Positions 40,542-48,186 of a stretch of DNA of 64,000 nucleotides are shown here, piece by piece. The translations under genes and the position numbers were made by a program. How positions within the stretch are numbered: position 1 is the stretch's first letter; each line of letters starts with the position of its first letter. The notes under the pieces were generated by a model. The model made no database searches, was not told the origin of the DNA, and saw only the letters and a list, made by a program, of their open reading frames with translations. The stretch comes from Bin5 sp022827195 (GTDB taxonomy: Bacteria; Chloroflexota; Anaerolineae; Caldilineales; Caldilineaceae), in assembly GCA_965208275.1 (NCBI GenBank), contig OZ242331.1:1550001-1614000 (forward strand), read 5' to 3'.

Positions 40542-43013
40542 TCAGGATTCCTCCTCCAAGGCCCCCTGGCGTCCTTCTTGTCGCCTTAACGTATCTTGTG
40601 CCTGCTCGGATCTTCCCGGTAGCCGTACGCGAGGTGCATTCAGGAGCGCATATCCGCCGAGGGCGGCGATGGCGAGGACAGTGATTTCGCCCATCGTATC
40701 GAAAGCACGGAAGTCGACAAGAATGACGTTGACGACATTGGCGCCGTGGCCGCCGGGAACGGCGTTTTGCAGAAAGTAGTTGCCCTCTTTGAGACCGGCC
40801 TGCAAGACGACGCTGCTGTTGAACAGGACCAGGAAAAAGCCAAAAGCTCCGGCGGCAAGTGCCACAAGCAGGTTGCGGACCTGCTTGATGCGCTGCATTG
40901 GCGGCCGCGTATCCGGCGGCAGCTTCGTGAATACCAGGACGAGCAGAACTACTGTCAATACCTCTATCAACAGTTGGGTGAGGGCAAGGTCGGGCGCGCT
41001 GAAAAAGACGTAGAATAAGGTCACGGATACCCCTACGACACCGAGGCTGATGATGGCGCCCAGCCGTGTACGCACTCGAACCGTCACATACGCGGACACG
41101 ATGGTCATCAAGATCAGGATCGTTTCTGACGAGCCGGCGACCACACTCGTCTGCGGCAAGAGGTCATTCAAGCGAATGTGGCGCAGCGCCGCGGCAACGG
41201 GGACAAAGGCTGCGAGCAGGACAATTGCCGACTGAGTGGCCAGCGTATAGCCCTGCGACAGCCGGGCCGTTATCTGAGCGAGCGTGTAGATGCCGTCCAG
41301 AGCCTGCTGGAAGAGCAGGACGCCGCGCATCCGCCTGGGCACGCTGAGCAGCATCCGGCGCAGCAGGTTTCGATTGAGGAAGAGGACGATGCCGACCGCG
41401 ATAGCGAGCAGACTCGTGAAGAGAGCAGGTGTGAAGCCGTGCCAGAGCGAAACATGCTTGTCCATCGTTTGCCAGGGCGCCGGCGCCGCCGCCAGCGTGA
41501 ACAAGCCTGACAAGGGGCCAAGGAGAAAGGGCATCGCCGTCCCGCAGGCAACCAGAATGAGCGGCGCGGCGACAAACGGGCCCGACGGGGCGTGAAGGAC
41601 GGGCGTCGGCGACCTTTTTTTCCGGGCGTCCCCTGTCAACCTGGCAGGACCTTCCTTGGCGACGGGCCGAAGGAAGGCGTCCCAAAGAAATGTCAGACTG
41701 TAGGCGACGAAGAACGCACCTGCAATCGCCGCCGCGCCCAGCGCGACCCAACCCGCCAACTGGCCTTGTTCTGCAGCACCGAAGAAGCTCTCCAGGAGTG
41801 ATTCCTTGGCTACAAAGCCAAACAGCGGCGGGAGTCCGGCCATGGAGACGCCGGCCAGGACGGCGATCGCGGTCGTCACCGGCAGACTATGTCGCAGCCC
41901 GGCCAGCCGGCCCAGACTTCTGGTTCCGGTGGCATGGTCAACGATGCCCGCGACAAGAAAAAGCGGCCCTTTGTAGAGCGCGTGGGCCAGAATTCCGACG
42001 ACTACGGCCAGCATTGCGGCTTCGCTGCGGAAAGCCAGAAGCGTGGTCAGTATACCGAGCTGGCTGACCGTCGCGTATGCGAGCAGCGCTTTCATGTCCC
42101 AGTGCCGCACGGCCACGATCGACCCGACCAGCATCGTGATGCCGCCAAGAATGAGAAGCGACCATAGCCAGAGGGGATGATCGCTGAGGGCTGGATGCAA
42201 CCGGGCCAGCAAGTAGATCCCCGCTTTGACCATGGTGGCCGAGTGCAGATAAGCGCTGGCCGGCGTGGGGGCCGCCATCGCGCCGGGCAACCAAAAGTGA
42301 AAGGGGAACTGGGCCGACTTTGTGAACGCCCCCAGCAGAATCAGGACAAGGATCAATGGAAAGAGCGGCAGTTCTGTCAACCCGGGGCTACTGACAATTT
42401 CGCTGATCATGTAGCTGCCGCTCTCCTGGCCCAGGAGGATCAGGCCTGCCAGCAGGGCGAGTCCCCCGCCCGCAGTGACAATAAAGGCATTGCGGGCGCC
42501 GCCGCGAGCGGCCGGCGAACTATGCTTGTAGGCGATCAACAGGTAGCTCGTTATGCTGGTGCCCTCCCAGAAGACAAAGAGGGTCAGCAGGTTGTCGGCC
42601 CATACCAGCCCCAGCATGGAGGCCATGAACGAAAAAAGGGCGAGGTAGAAATACCCCTGGCGTTCGTCATTCTCAAGGTAGTAGTGGGTATACAGGGCGA
42701 CGGCGGCGCCGACGCTCGAAATGATCAGGCCGAAGAGCAGCGAGAGGCCGTCAAGTCGAAAGGCGAGCCAAATCCCCAAGGACTCGATCCACTTGTATAT
42801 CTCGACGTGGGCGAAGCCCAGGTCCATCGTCGCGGAACGGCCGTGAGAGTCGGCCACATGGACCAAGTACGGCAGGGCAAGGAAGATCTGCAAAACCGTA
42901 ACGACCAGCGGTGGCATTGCGGAAAGCCAGCCAGCCCATCCACGCCTCTCGGGCTTCAATAGGAAAAGGATAATCCCGCTGATAAAGATCAGGCCGACCG
43001 ATGTTGCCAGCAT
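40542..43013 (-). CDS. mnhA: Mrp antiporter subunit A
   Basis: 823 residues, about 20 membrane helices, homologous to NuoL with a C-terminal MrpA extension. NuoL-like landmarks are FVFWEGTSITSYLLIAYKHSSPAARGGARNAF, FTKSAQFPFHFWLPGAMAAPTPASAYLHSATMVKAG and GLPPLFGFVAKE. The C-terminal part (about 600-800) contains the DUF4040 region APDLALTQLLIEVLTVVLLVLVFTKLP and NVVNVILVDFRAFDTMGEITVLAIAALGGYALL, the path for sodium. First gene of the seven-gene operon A-B-C-D-E-F-G. ATG 43013 has AGAGGA close before it. Confidence 0.95.
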   Translation of the reverse strand: MLATSVGLIFISGIILFLLKPERRGWAGWLSAMPPLVVTVLQIFLALPYLVHVADSHGRSATMDLGFAHVEIYKWIESLGIWLAFRLDGLSLLFGLIISSVGAAVALYTHYYLENDERQGYFYLALFSFMASMLGLVWADNLLTLFVFWEGTSITSYLLIAYKHSSPAARGGARNAFIVTAGGGLALLAGLILLGQESGSYMISEIVSSPGLTELPLFPLILVLILLGAFTKSAQFPFHFWLPGAMAAPTPASAYLHSATMVKAGIYLLARLHPALSDHPLWLWSLLILGGITMLVGSIVAVRHWDMKALLAYATVSQLGILTTLLAFRSEAAMLAVVVGILAHALYKGPLFLVAGIVDHATGTRSLGRLAGLRHSLPVTTAIAVLAGVSMAGLPPLFGFVAKESLLESFFGAAEQGQLAGWVALGAAAIAGAFFVAYSLTFLWDAFLRPVAKEGPARLTGDARKKRSPTPVLHAPSGPFVAAPLILVACGTAMPFLLGPLSGLFTLAAAPAPWQTMDKHVSLWHGFTPALFTSLLAIAVGIVLFLNRNLLRRMLLSVPRRMRGVLLFQQALDGIYTLAQITARLSQGYTLATQSAIVLLAAFVPVAAALRHIRLNDLLPQTSVVAGSSETILILMTIVSAYVTVRVRTRLGAIISLGVVGVSVTLFYVFFSAPDLALTQLLIEVLTVVLLVLVFTKLPPDTRPPMQRIKQVRNLLVALAAGAFGFFLVLFNSSVVLQAGLKEGNYFLQNAVPGGHGANVVNVILVDFRAFDTMGEITVLAIAALGGYALLNAPRVRLPGRSEQAQDTLRRQEGRQGALEEES

Positions 43014-43585
43014 TTCCTCTTCAGTCTACCCCCGTATCTCGCGTTCGCGCGGTGGCGGGCCCATGGGGCAGAGGTTGACCCCACAGTGCGCCGGCAACAC
43101 TGTATCTCCTCGCTCTCTTTGAGCGATGAGGAGGTCCGACGGCTGGTCCGGCGAGGCCCTGCCGCGGCCGAATCGTCCTGGAATGAGCTCCCCAAGCGAT
43201 GAAAGCTGCGATGCCTTCCTACTGCTTGCTGATTGGGTCTCACTTATTTGGCGGTCTGCATCGCGATGGGGGCTGAGCTTATTCAGACTGAAGGCCGGCC
43301 GCGTGTCGCGGCACAGCAGAGGAGAGAGAAGCATGGCCGTGTGCAGGCAGGAACGCTCTGCCAGAAGTCTTTCGAATGAATGCCATTCCAGGAAAATGGG
43401 GCTCCTGTTTCTCTTTTACCACAGGAGTCTGCGCTGCCCTAACTTTGGCGGGCAGCGTGTCGCCCCGCTAGGCAGAGAAGGCTTTGTCCGGGCGCATTCT
43501 TCCAGGCCAGGCGCGATGTCCGGCGTGGGCGGCGTTGGAGGCCGGGAGAGGCTCCAAATATAGGGCTGTCACGAAGTGAAGGGAA
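43014..43585. other. Intergenic region upstream of mnhA
   Basis: About 570 bp, GC-rich, between mnhA (minus) and the end of the YccF gene (minus). It should contain the mnh promoter and a long leader. No clear -10/-35 pair, riboswitch core or coding frame was found. The plus-strand frame at 43126-43563 has no ribosome site and unlikely composition. Confidence 0.45.
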
Positions 43586-43954
43586 TTACAGCAAGTTTCT
43601 GCCAAAGGGGAAGAGGGAGAGAGGGACCAATTTGATATGCTGTTTGGCGAAGGGGATGCCCAAAATCGTAATCGTCAGGAACAGCGCCGAGAAGAGATGG
43701 GCCAGAGCGATCTCCCACCCGAACAGGACAAGCCAGAGAACGTTAAAGACGATGCGCAGCGGGCTGTTGGCCTCGCGTGCCTCGACGACCTCCTTGCCGA
43801 ACGGCGCCAGCGTGGCGATGCCGATCTTCATCGACTGCAAGCCGAAGGGAATGCCCACGACCGTGAGGCACAGAAGCAGGCCGCCGATGATATAACCCAA
43901 GGCGGCAATCAGACCTCCAAAGATGAGCCAGACAACATTTCCCAGTGTACTCAT
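43586..43954 (-). CDS. YccF-domain inner membrane protein
   Basis: 122 residues with two YccF repeats. Each repeat is a hydrophobic helix pair ending in a GIPFGLQSMKIG or GIPFAKQHIKLV motif, followed by LAPFGKEV or LFPFGRNLL. The first half is MSTLGNVVWLIFGGLIAALGYIIGG and the second LWLVLFGWEIALAHLFSALF. A conserved membrane protein of unknown role found across bacteria. It stands alone on the minus strand, divergent from the following two small genes. Confidence 0.9.
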   Translation of the reverse strand: MSTLGNVVWLIFGGLIAALGYIIGGLLLCLTVVGIPFGLQSMKIGIATLAPFGKEVVEAREANSPLRIVFNVLWLVLFGWEIALAHLFSALFLTITILGIPFAKQHIKLVPLSLFPFGRNLL

Positions 43955-44392
43955 GTGCGATGCCTTGACGTTGGGGGCTGAATTCTCTGCTGTGCGTCAG
44001 CCAGACTGGAAAGCTCTTACAATACAGTACGCAGGAGCCGGTCGAAGGATTCTTAACGTTCTATTGCGGGCGCCTGCCTGGAAGTCGTTGTTCGTTTCGC
44101 CCCAACCCTACCGTCAACGTAACTTCCCGCGAACCGACTTGTGCTGATTTACAGGAGTGAGAGCGAGCCGCCCGGCCCCCGGTCGCCTGCCGTCTGCCTA
44201 TTTGAAGAAGCGGGAGCTGCGGCCAGGACGTCCTCAAAGTCTTACAGAAATGTAACAAAATTCGCGCAAACGGTTGACGATGCAAAATAACTTGCTATAC
44301 TCAAAAGCACTCAGATGCCGATATTGGGCGTCGCTGCCTGCCACTCCGGGCATTGCGGCGCCCAACTGGTTTGATACGTGAGAAGGAAACGG
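43955..44392. other. Divergent intergenic region before the DUF1540-like gene
   Basis: About 440 bp between the YccF gene and the small acidic protein gene. It contains one good plus-strand promoter (44274-44301), and then a leader of about 85 nt. No RNA gene was recognised. Confidence 0.45.
44274..44301 (+). promoter_or_regulatory. Promoter of the DUF1540-like gene
   Basis: TTGACG (44274-44279), 16 bp, TATACT (44296-44301). Predicted +1 is near 44308. Confidence 0.7.
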
Positions 44393-44704
44393 ATGATTCG
44401 GGTTCGTTGCCCTCAGAAGCGATGCAGTTTTTGGCTCAACGGCTGGTGCGACGCCGACGAGATTGAGCTGGACCCTTTGTCCCTGTCCTGCATGACTTTC
44501 GACGAAATGGAACTGCCTGAAGAGGCGGCGGTCGCAGGAAAAGCTGAGGACAACGAAGACGAATCGGACCTGGAATGGGTCGACGAGGAGTCGATTTTCG
44601 AAGACGACCTGGACGAAAGTCGCTACAGCATCGACGACGGCGATCCCGAATTCGACGACGAAGAAGACGATCTGTCGGAAGAAGAGGATCTCTGGCCGCT
44701 CTGA
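44393..44704 (+). CDS. Small cysteine-motif protein with acidic tail (DUF1540-like)
   Basis: 103 residues. The first 35 residues have four cysteines in the pattern C-x4-C-x6-C-x14-C (VRCPQKRCSFWLNGWC, then ADEIELDPLSLSC and MTF). This resembles the small DUF1540 metal-binding motif, which ends in a C-x-TF. The remaining 65 residues are an unbroken acidic tail, nearly half D and E. AAGGA lies 6 nt before ATG 44393; a GTG at 44378 is less likely. It may bind a metal or a basic partner. Function unknown. Confidence 0.75.
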   Translation: MIRVRCPQKRCSFWLNGWCDADEIELDPLSLSCMTFDEMELPEEAAVAGKAEDNEDESDLEWVDEESIFEDDLDESRYSIDDGDPEFDDEEDDLSEEEDLWPL

Positions 44705-44859
44705 GGCTACAGCCGCCGGCCGAGCCCGGCTTGAGAGACGTGTAGGATTCATGGACTTGGTTTCGCATCGAGCCGGCCCCTGTTCGGACAATTTCGCAAT
44801 GTTTTTGCCTGCCAAAACCCAATTTGCACCCCCTTCGCTAATGTGGTACAAAAAAGCTA

Positions 44860-44888
44860 TAGACAAGCGGGACCATTCCGTGTATAAT
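44860..44888 (+). promoter_or_regulatory. Promoter of the 74-residue membrane protein gene
   Basis: TAGACA (44860-44865), 17 bp, TATAAT (44883-44888). Predicted +1 is about 44895, 46 nt before the ATG. A strong promoter for a very small gene. Confidence 0.75.
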
Positions 44889-44940
44889 AGGTCATAGTTC
44901 AGCAGGTCGCATGGAGGCCCACCAAGAGAGGAGCGCAACC

Positions 44941-45165
44941 ATGACCTTCGAAGCCGCAGTCCCCCGATACGCCCCCAAGAAATCAGCAGGCCGCTCTGGT
45001 TCGTTGCTGCCGGTCAAGGCGCGAAAATTTCTGCCGGTAAAGTGGCAGCCCATTCGTCGCATGCGACAGCATTTCGGCCCGAGATTCTTCCTGGCCATGG
45101 CGGTGAGCATTATCAGCTCGATTAGTTTCTTCTGGGTACTTTTCCTCGTCATCATGGCGGGATAG
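44941..45165 (+). CDS. Small single-span membrane protein, unknown
   Basis: 74 residues. A basic N-terminal 48 residues (PKKSAGRSGSLLPVKARKF and on, more than ten K/R) leads into one C-terminal membrane helix, FFLAMAVSIISSISFFWVLFLVIMAG. GAGAGGAG lies just before ATG 44941. It has its own strong promoter and is followed by a clean terminator, so it is an independent, probably well-expressed gene. No family recognised. The basic tail would be cytoplasmic by the positive-inside rule. Confidence 0.7.
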   Translation: MTFEAAVPRYAPKKSAGRSGSLLPVKARKFLPVKWQPIRRMRQHFGPRFFLAMAVSIISSISFFWVLFLVIMAG

Positions 45166-45201
45166 TTGGCAGCAAGCCCCACAACTCAGCCCGGTCTCAT
45201 G

Positions 45202-45236
45202 CTCCCGGCACACTTATTGTGCCGGGAGTTCTTTGT
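45202..45236 (+). terminator. Rho-independent terminator
   Basis: CTCCCGGCACA (45202-45212) and TGTGCCGGGAG (45218-45228) form a perfect 11-bp stem with a 5-nt loop, followed by TTCTTTGT. It ends the transcript of the 74-residue protein gene. Confidence 0.9.
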
Positions 45237-45267
45237 CTGCTGGGAAGTCTGTCCGGGATTCCTGGGC

Positions 45268-47955
45268 CTACTGCTCGGCCTTGAGGCTCAACAGGTAGTC
45301 AACGACCGCGTTCAACTCTTCCTCGCTAAAGAGGTCTCCGTAGTTCGCCGGCATTACCTCGAGGCACTGGCCCAGGGGACACTCCTCTACGACGAACGCG
45401 CTCGGGTCCACGATCGATTCACGAATGTACTCCGCCGCCGTATACCCTTCCCGGCGGGTGGCCGCTACATCCCCCATGAAGGTCTGGTCGGGACCGAGCA
45501 TGGCAGCGTCAACTTCGGGCAAACCAGGCGTGACGTGGCAACTGTTGCAGCCTGTTTCCGTCATGGCGGCAATGGCGAGGTCCCTTGTGGCCGCCGGTAG
45601 CGGGTCGAGAGAGGACTGTTCGTCCGCCTCCTCTCCGTCTCCTGCGGTCACGAAGACGGTTATTTCATGTCGATAGGCCTCGCCTTCAAGTGCGATGTGT
45701 GCGCCGTCGGCGAACTGCAGCCGCAACGTGTGTTCCCCCGGCGGGAGTTCGAGCGTCGCGGTCGTCTGCGCCTGACCGTAGTGAAGGTGCTCTTCGTCGG
45801 TGGGGATGACGACTCCTGCGTCGACAAACGGCGTATCGACCAGAATATGGAAGTGTCCGGCGCCTTCGTTGATCTCGCCGGAAGGCTCGACGATGAGACC
45901 GGTCGCCTCCATGCCCACCTCGAAGGGAGAAGTAACGGTGTCGCCGTCGGCAATCCCGGCAAAGCGCACCGACGGAGTCTGCGCGCCCTCGGCAACGATA
46001 ATGGTGACGGTGTCCCTGTAGGCGTCGCCCTCGAGCGCGGTGTGTGCGCCGTCGGCGAACTGCAGCCGCAGCGTGTACTCGCCGGGCGGGAGCTCGAGCG
46101 TGGCGGTCGTTTGCCCTTTGCCGTAGTGGAGATGCGCATCATCGGTGGGGATGATCGAGCCGGCGTCGACAAACGGGGTATCGACCAGAATATGGAAGTG
46201 TCCGGCGCCTTCGTTGATCTCACCGGAAGGCTCGACGATAAGGCCGGTCGCCTCCATGCCCACCTCGAAGGGAGAAGTGACAGTGTCGCCGTCGGCAAGC
46301 CCGGCAAAGCGCACCGAAGGAGTTTGCGCCCCTTCCGCGACGATAACGGTGACGGTGTCCCGGTAAGCTTCGCCCTCGAGCGCGGTGTGTGCACCGTCGG
46401 CGAATTGAAGCCTCAAAGTATGTTCGCCGGGCGGGAGATCGAGCGAGGCGGTGGTCTGCCCTTTGCCGTAGTGGAGATGCGCATCATCGGTGGGGATGAT
46501 GACGCCGGCGTCGACAAACGGTGTATCGACTAGAATATGGAAGTGTCCGGCGCCTTCGTTGATCTCGCCGGAAGGCTCGACGACGAGTCCGGTCGCCTCC
46601 ATGCCCACCTCGAAGGGGGAGGTAACGATTGCGCCGTCGGTCAGCCCTGCAAAGCGCACAGACGGAGTCTGCGCGCCCTCGGCAACGATGACGGTGACCG
46701 TGTCCCGATAGGCGTCGCCCTCGAGCGCGATGTGTGCGCCGTCGGCGAACTGCAGCCGCAGCGTGTGTTCGCCGGGCGGGAGATCGAGCGAGGCGGTGGT
46801 CTGCCCCTGGCCGTAATGGAGATGCGCTTCATCGGTGGGGATGACCGCGCCGGCGTCGACAAAGGGGGTATCGACCAGAATATGGAAGTGTCCGGCGCCT
46901 TCGTTGATCTCGCCCGACGGCTCGACAACGAGACCGGTCGCCTCCATCGTCACCTCGAAGGGAGAGGAAACGGTGGCGCCGTCGGCGAGCCCGGCAAAGC
47001 GAACCGACGGTGCCTGCGCGCCCTCGGCGACGATGACGGTGATGGTGTCCCGGTATGCGTCACCCTCGAGCGCAGTGTGCGCGCCGTCGGCGAACTGAAG
47101 CCGCAGCGTATGTTCGCCGGGTGGGAGCTCGAGCGAGGCGGTGGTCTGGCCTTTGCCGTAGTGGCGATTCTGTTCATCGGTGGGGATGATTTCGCCGGTC
47201 GGAACGAAGTCGGTATTGACAAGGATGTGAAAGTGCCCCGCGCCGTCATTCAGTTCGCCGGAAGGTTCGACGACCAGGCCGGTTGCAGCCATCTCGACTT
47301 GGACAGGAGAGGAGACCGTAGCGCCGTCCAGGGGCTCGAAGAAGGCGACCGACTGTGCGGGTGCGTCTTCCTCAACAAACACGATGATCATGTCGCGATA
47401 CTGGTCGCCCTCGAGCCCAGTGTGTGCGCCGTCGGTGAACTGCAGATAGAGTGTATGCTCACCGGGCGACAGCGACAGTTCGGCCTCAAGGGCGCCGTCG
47501 CCAAAGTGAATATGCTGGTCATCTGATGGAATGACAGACCCGGGGGGTATGAACCCGGTATCGACGAGGATGTGCATGTGCCCCGCACCCGCCCTGACTT
47601 CGCCGGAAGATTCGATCACCAGGCCCTCAGCCCCCATCTTCACCTTGAAAGTGGGCGGCACGATGGCGTTAGTGGTCGGTTGGCGGAAGTAGACCACTGG
47701 CTCCTCTACCTCTGCGGGCGCCGCTTCCGAATCGGCCGAATCAGACTCGCTAGTTGCAGAATCCGAATCGGACTCGACCGCCGCCTCCTGGTCCTGATCG
47801 GCTTCCGCCGCGGCCAGCATCGCTTCGCGTTCGGCATCCCTGGCCGCCTTTTGGTCGGCCCGGAAGGCGTCAACGCCGGCGTTGATCACATAGACCAGGA
47901 TAAGAAGACCCAGAATTGGGCCACCGACTTTGATCAGCGGGTGCACTCTGTCCAT
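45268..47955 (-). CDS. Six tandem DUF4399 domains fused to a cytochrome c domain
   Basis: 895 residues from ATG 47955. A signal anchor is near the N-terminus (IKVGGPILGLLILVYVINAG), then an acidic spacer. Six DUF4399 domains of about 115 residues follow, at roughly 88-770. Each has GAGHFHILVDT, then HLHYGKGQTTA and PPGEHTLRLQFADGAH. Domains 3-6 are nearly identical. The C-terminal 95 residues are a cytochrome c domain with C-NS-CH at 803-807 and a likely axial Met in EVMPANYGDLFSEEE. The protein is exported and membrane-tethered. The frame extends to a TTG at 48099, but a promoter lies inside that extension and GGAG precedes ATG 47955 by 7 nt. DUF4399 has no established function; its histidines suggest metal binding. 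Confidence 0.88.
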   Translation of the reverse strand: MDRVHPLIKVGGPILGLLILVYVINAGVDAFRADQKAARDAEREAMLAAAEADQDQEAAVESDSDSATSESDSADSEAAPAEVEEPVVYFRQPTTNAIVPPTFKVKMGAEGLVIESSGEVRAGAGHMHILVDTGFIPPGSVIPSDDQHIHFGDGALEAELSLSPGEHTLYLQFTDGAHTGLEGDQYRDMIIVFVEEDAPAQSVAFFEPLDGATVSSPVQVEMAATGLVVEPSGELNDGAGHFHILVNTDFVPTGEIIPTDEQNRHYGKGQTTASLELPPGEHTLRLQFADGAHTALEGDAYRDTITVIVAEGAQAPSVRFAGLADGATVSSPFEVTMEATGLVVEPSGEINEGAGHFHILVDTPFVDAGAVIPTDEAHLHYGQGQTTASLDLPPGEHTLRLQFADGAHIALEGDAYRDTVTVIVAEGAQTPSVRFAGLTDGAIVTSPFEVGMEATGLVVEPSGEINEGAGHFHILVDTPFVDAGVIIPTDDAHLHYGKGQTTASLDLPPGEHTLRLQFADGAHTALEGEAYRDTVTVIVAEGAQTPSVRFAGLADGDTVTSPFEVGMEATGLIVEPSGEINEGAGHFHILVDTPFVDAGSIIPTDDAHLHYGKGQTTATLELPPGEYTLRLQFADGAHTALEGDAYRDTVTIIVAEGAQTPSVRFAGIADGDTVTSPFEVGMEATGLIVEPSGEINEGAGHFHILVDTPFVDAGVVIPTDEEHLHYGQAQTTATLELPPGEHTLRLQFADGAHIALEGEAYRHEITVFVTAGDGEEADEQSSLDPLPAATRDLAIAAMTETGCNSCHVTPGLPEVDAAMLGPDQTFMGDVAATRREGYTAAEYIRESIVDPSAFVVEECPLGQCLEVMPANYGDLFSEEELNAVVDYLLSLKAEQ
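45646..47694 (-). repeat. Tandem array of about 345-bp units (DUF4399 coding)
   Basis: Six units encode the DUF4399 domains. The four nearest the stop (45646-47004) are close to identical at the DNA level and keep a 345-bp period, for example the repeated GAATATGGAAGTGTCC at plus-strand positions 45842, 46187, 46532 and 46877. Recent unit duplication or gene conversion is likely. Confidence 0.95.
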
Positions 47956-48045
47956 CGGCACGCTCCGTATGCGTTGCTGTTCCGGCGTCAAGTAGGCCGA
48001 GCGGGCCCATTTGCGGATCCGGTCCAGCTGAAATTGTTCGATAGA

Positions 48046-48073
48046 ATTATACTGCTTCCTTTTCGGCAGGCAA
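48046..48073 (-). promoter_or_regulatory. Promoter of the DUF4399-cytochrome gene
   Basis: On the minus strand TTGCCT (48073-48068), 16 bp, TATAAT (48051-48046). Predicted +1 near 48039, about 85 nt before ATG 47955. Its place decides the start codon, because the upstream TTG would not be transcribed. Confidence 0.6.
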
Positions 48074-48186
48074 GATCCAGGGCGGGTGACGCGCGTCAAG
48101 GAAACGCAGCGCGCCTCGCAAGTGCATTGCCGATCCGGAGCCTGCCGGGAATGCCGATTCGGCCGGTGCTGCCTTTAGCATCCGGC

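Noticed and set aside
43014..43230. Possible c-di-AMP (ydaO) or sodium riboswitch leader of mnhA
   Set aside because: A CCGTC...CCTC stretch recalls the ydaO 3' block, but the GGAACC and GGGUGAAUC-type core blocks are absent.
43126..43563. 145-codon plus-strand frame upstream of mnhA
   Set aside because: No ribosome site, no family, and unusual Ser/Arg-rich composition.
45646..47694. CRISPR-like or satellite array
   Set aside because: The 345-bp period keeps frame and encodes DUF4399 domains, so it is a protein repeat.
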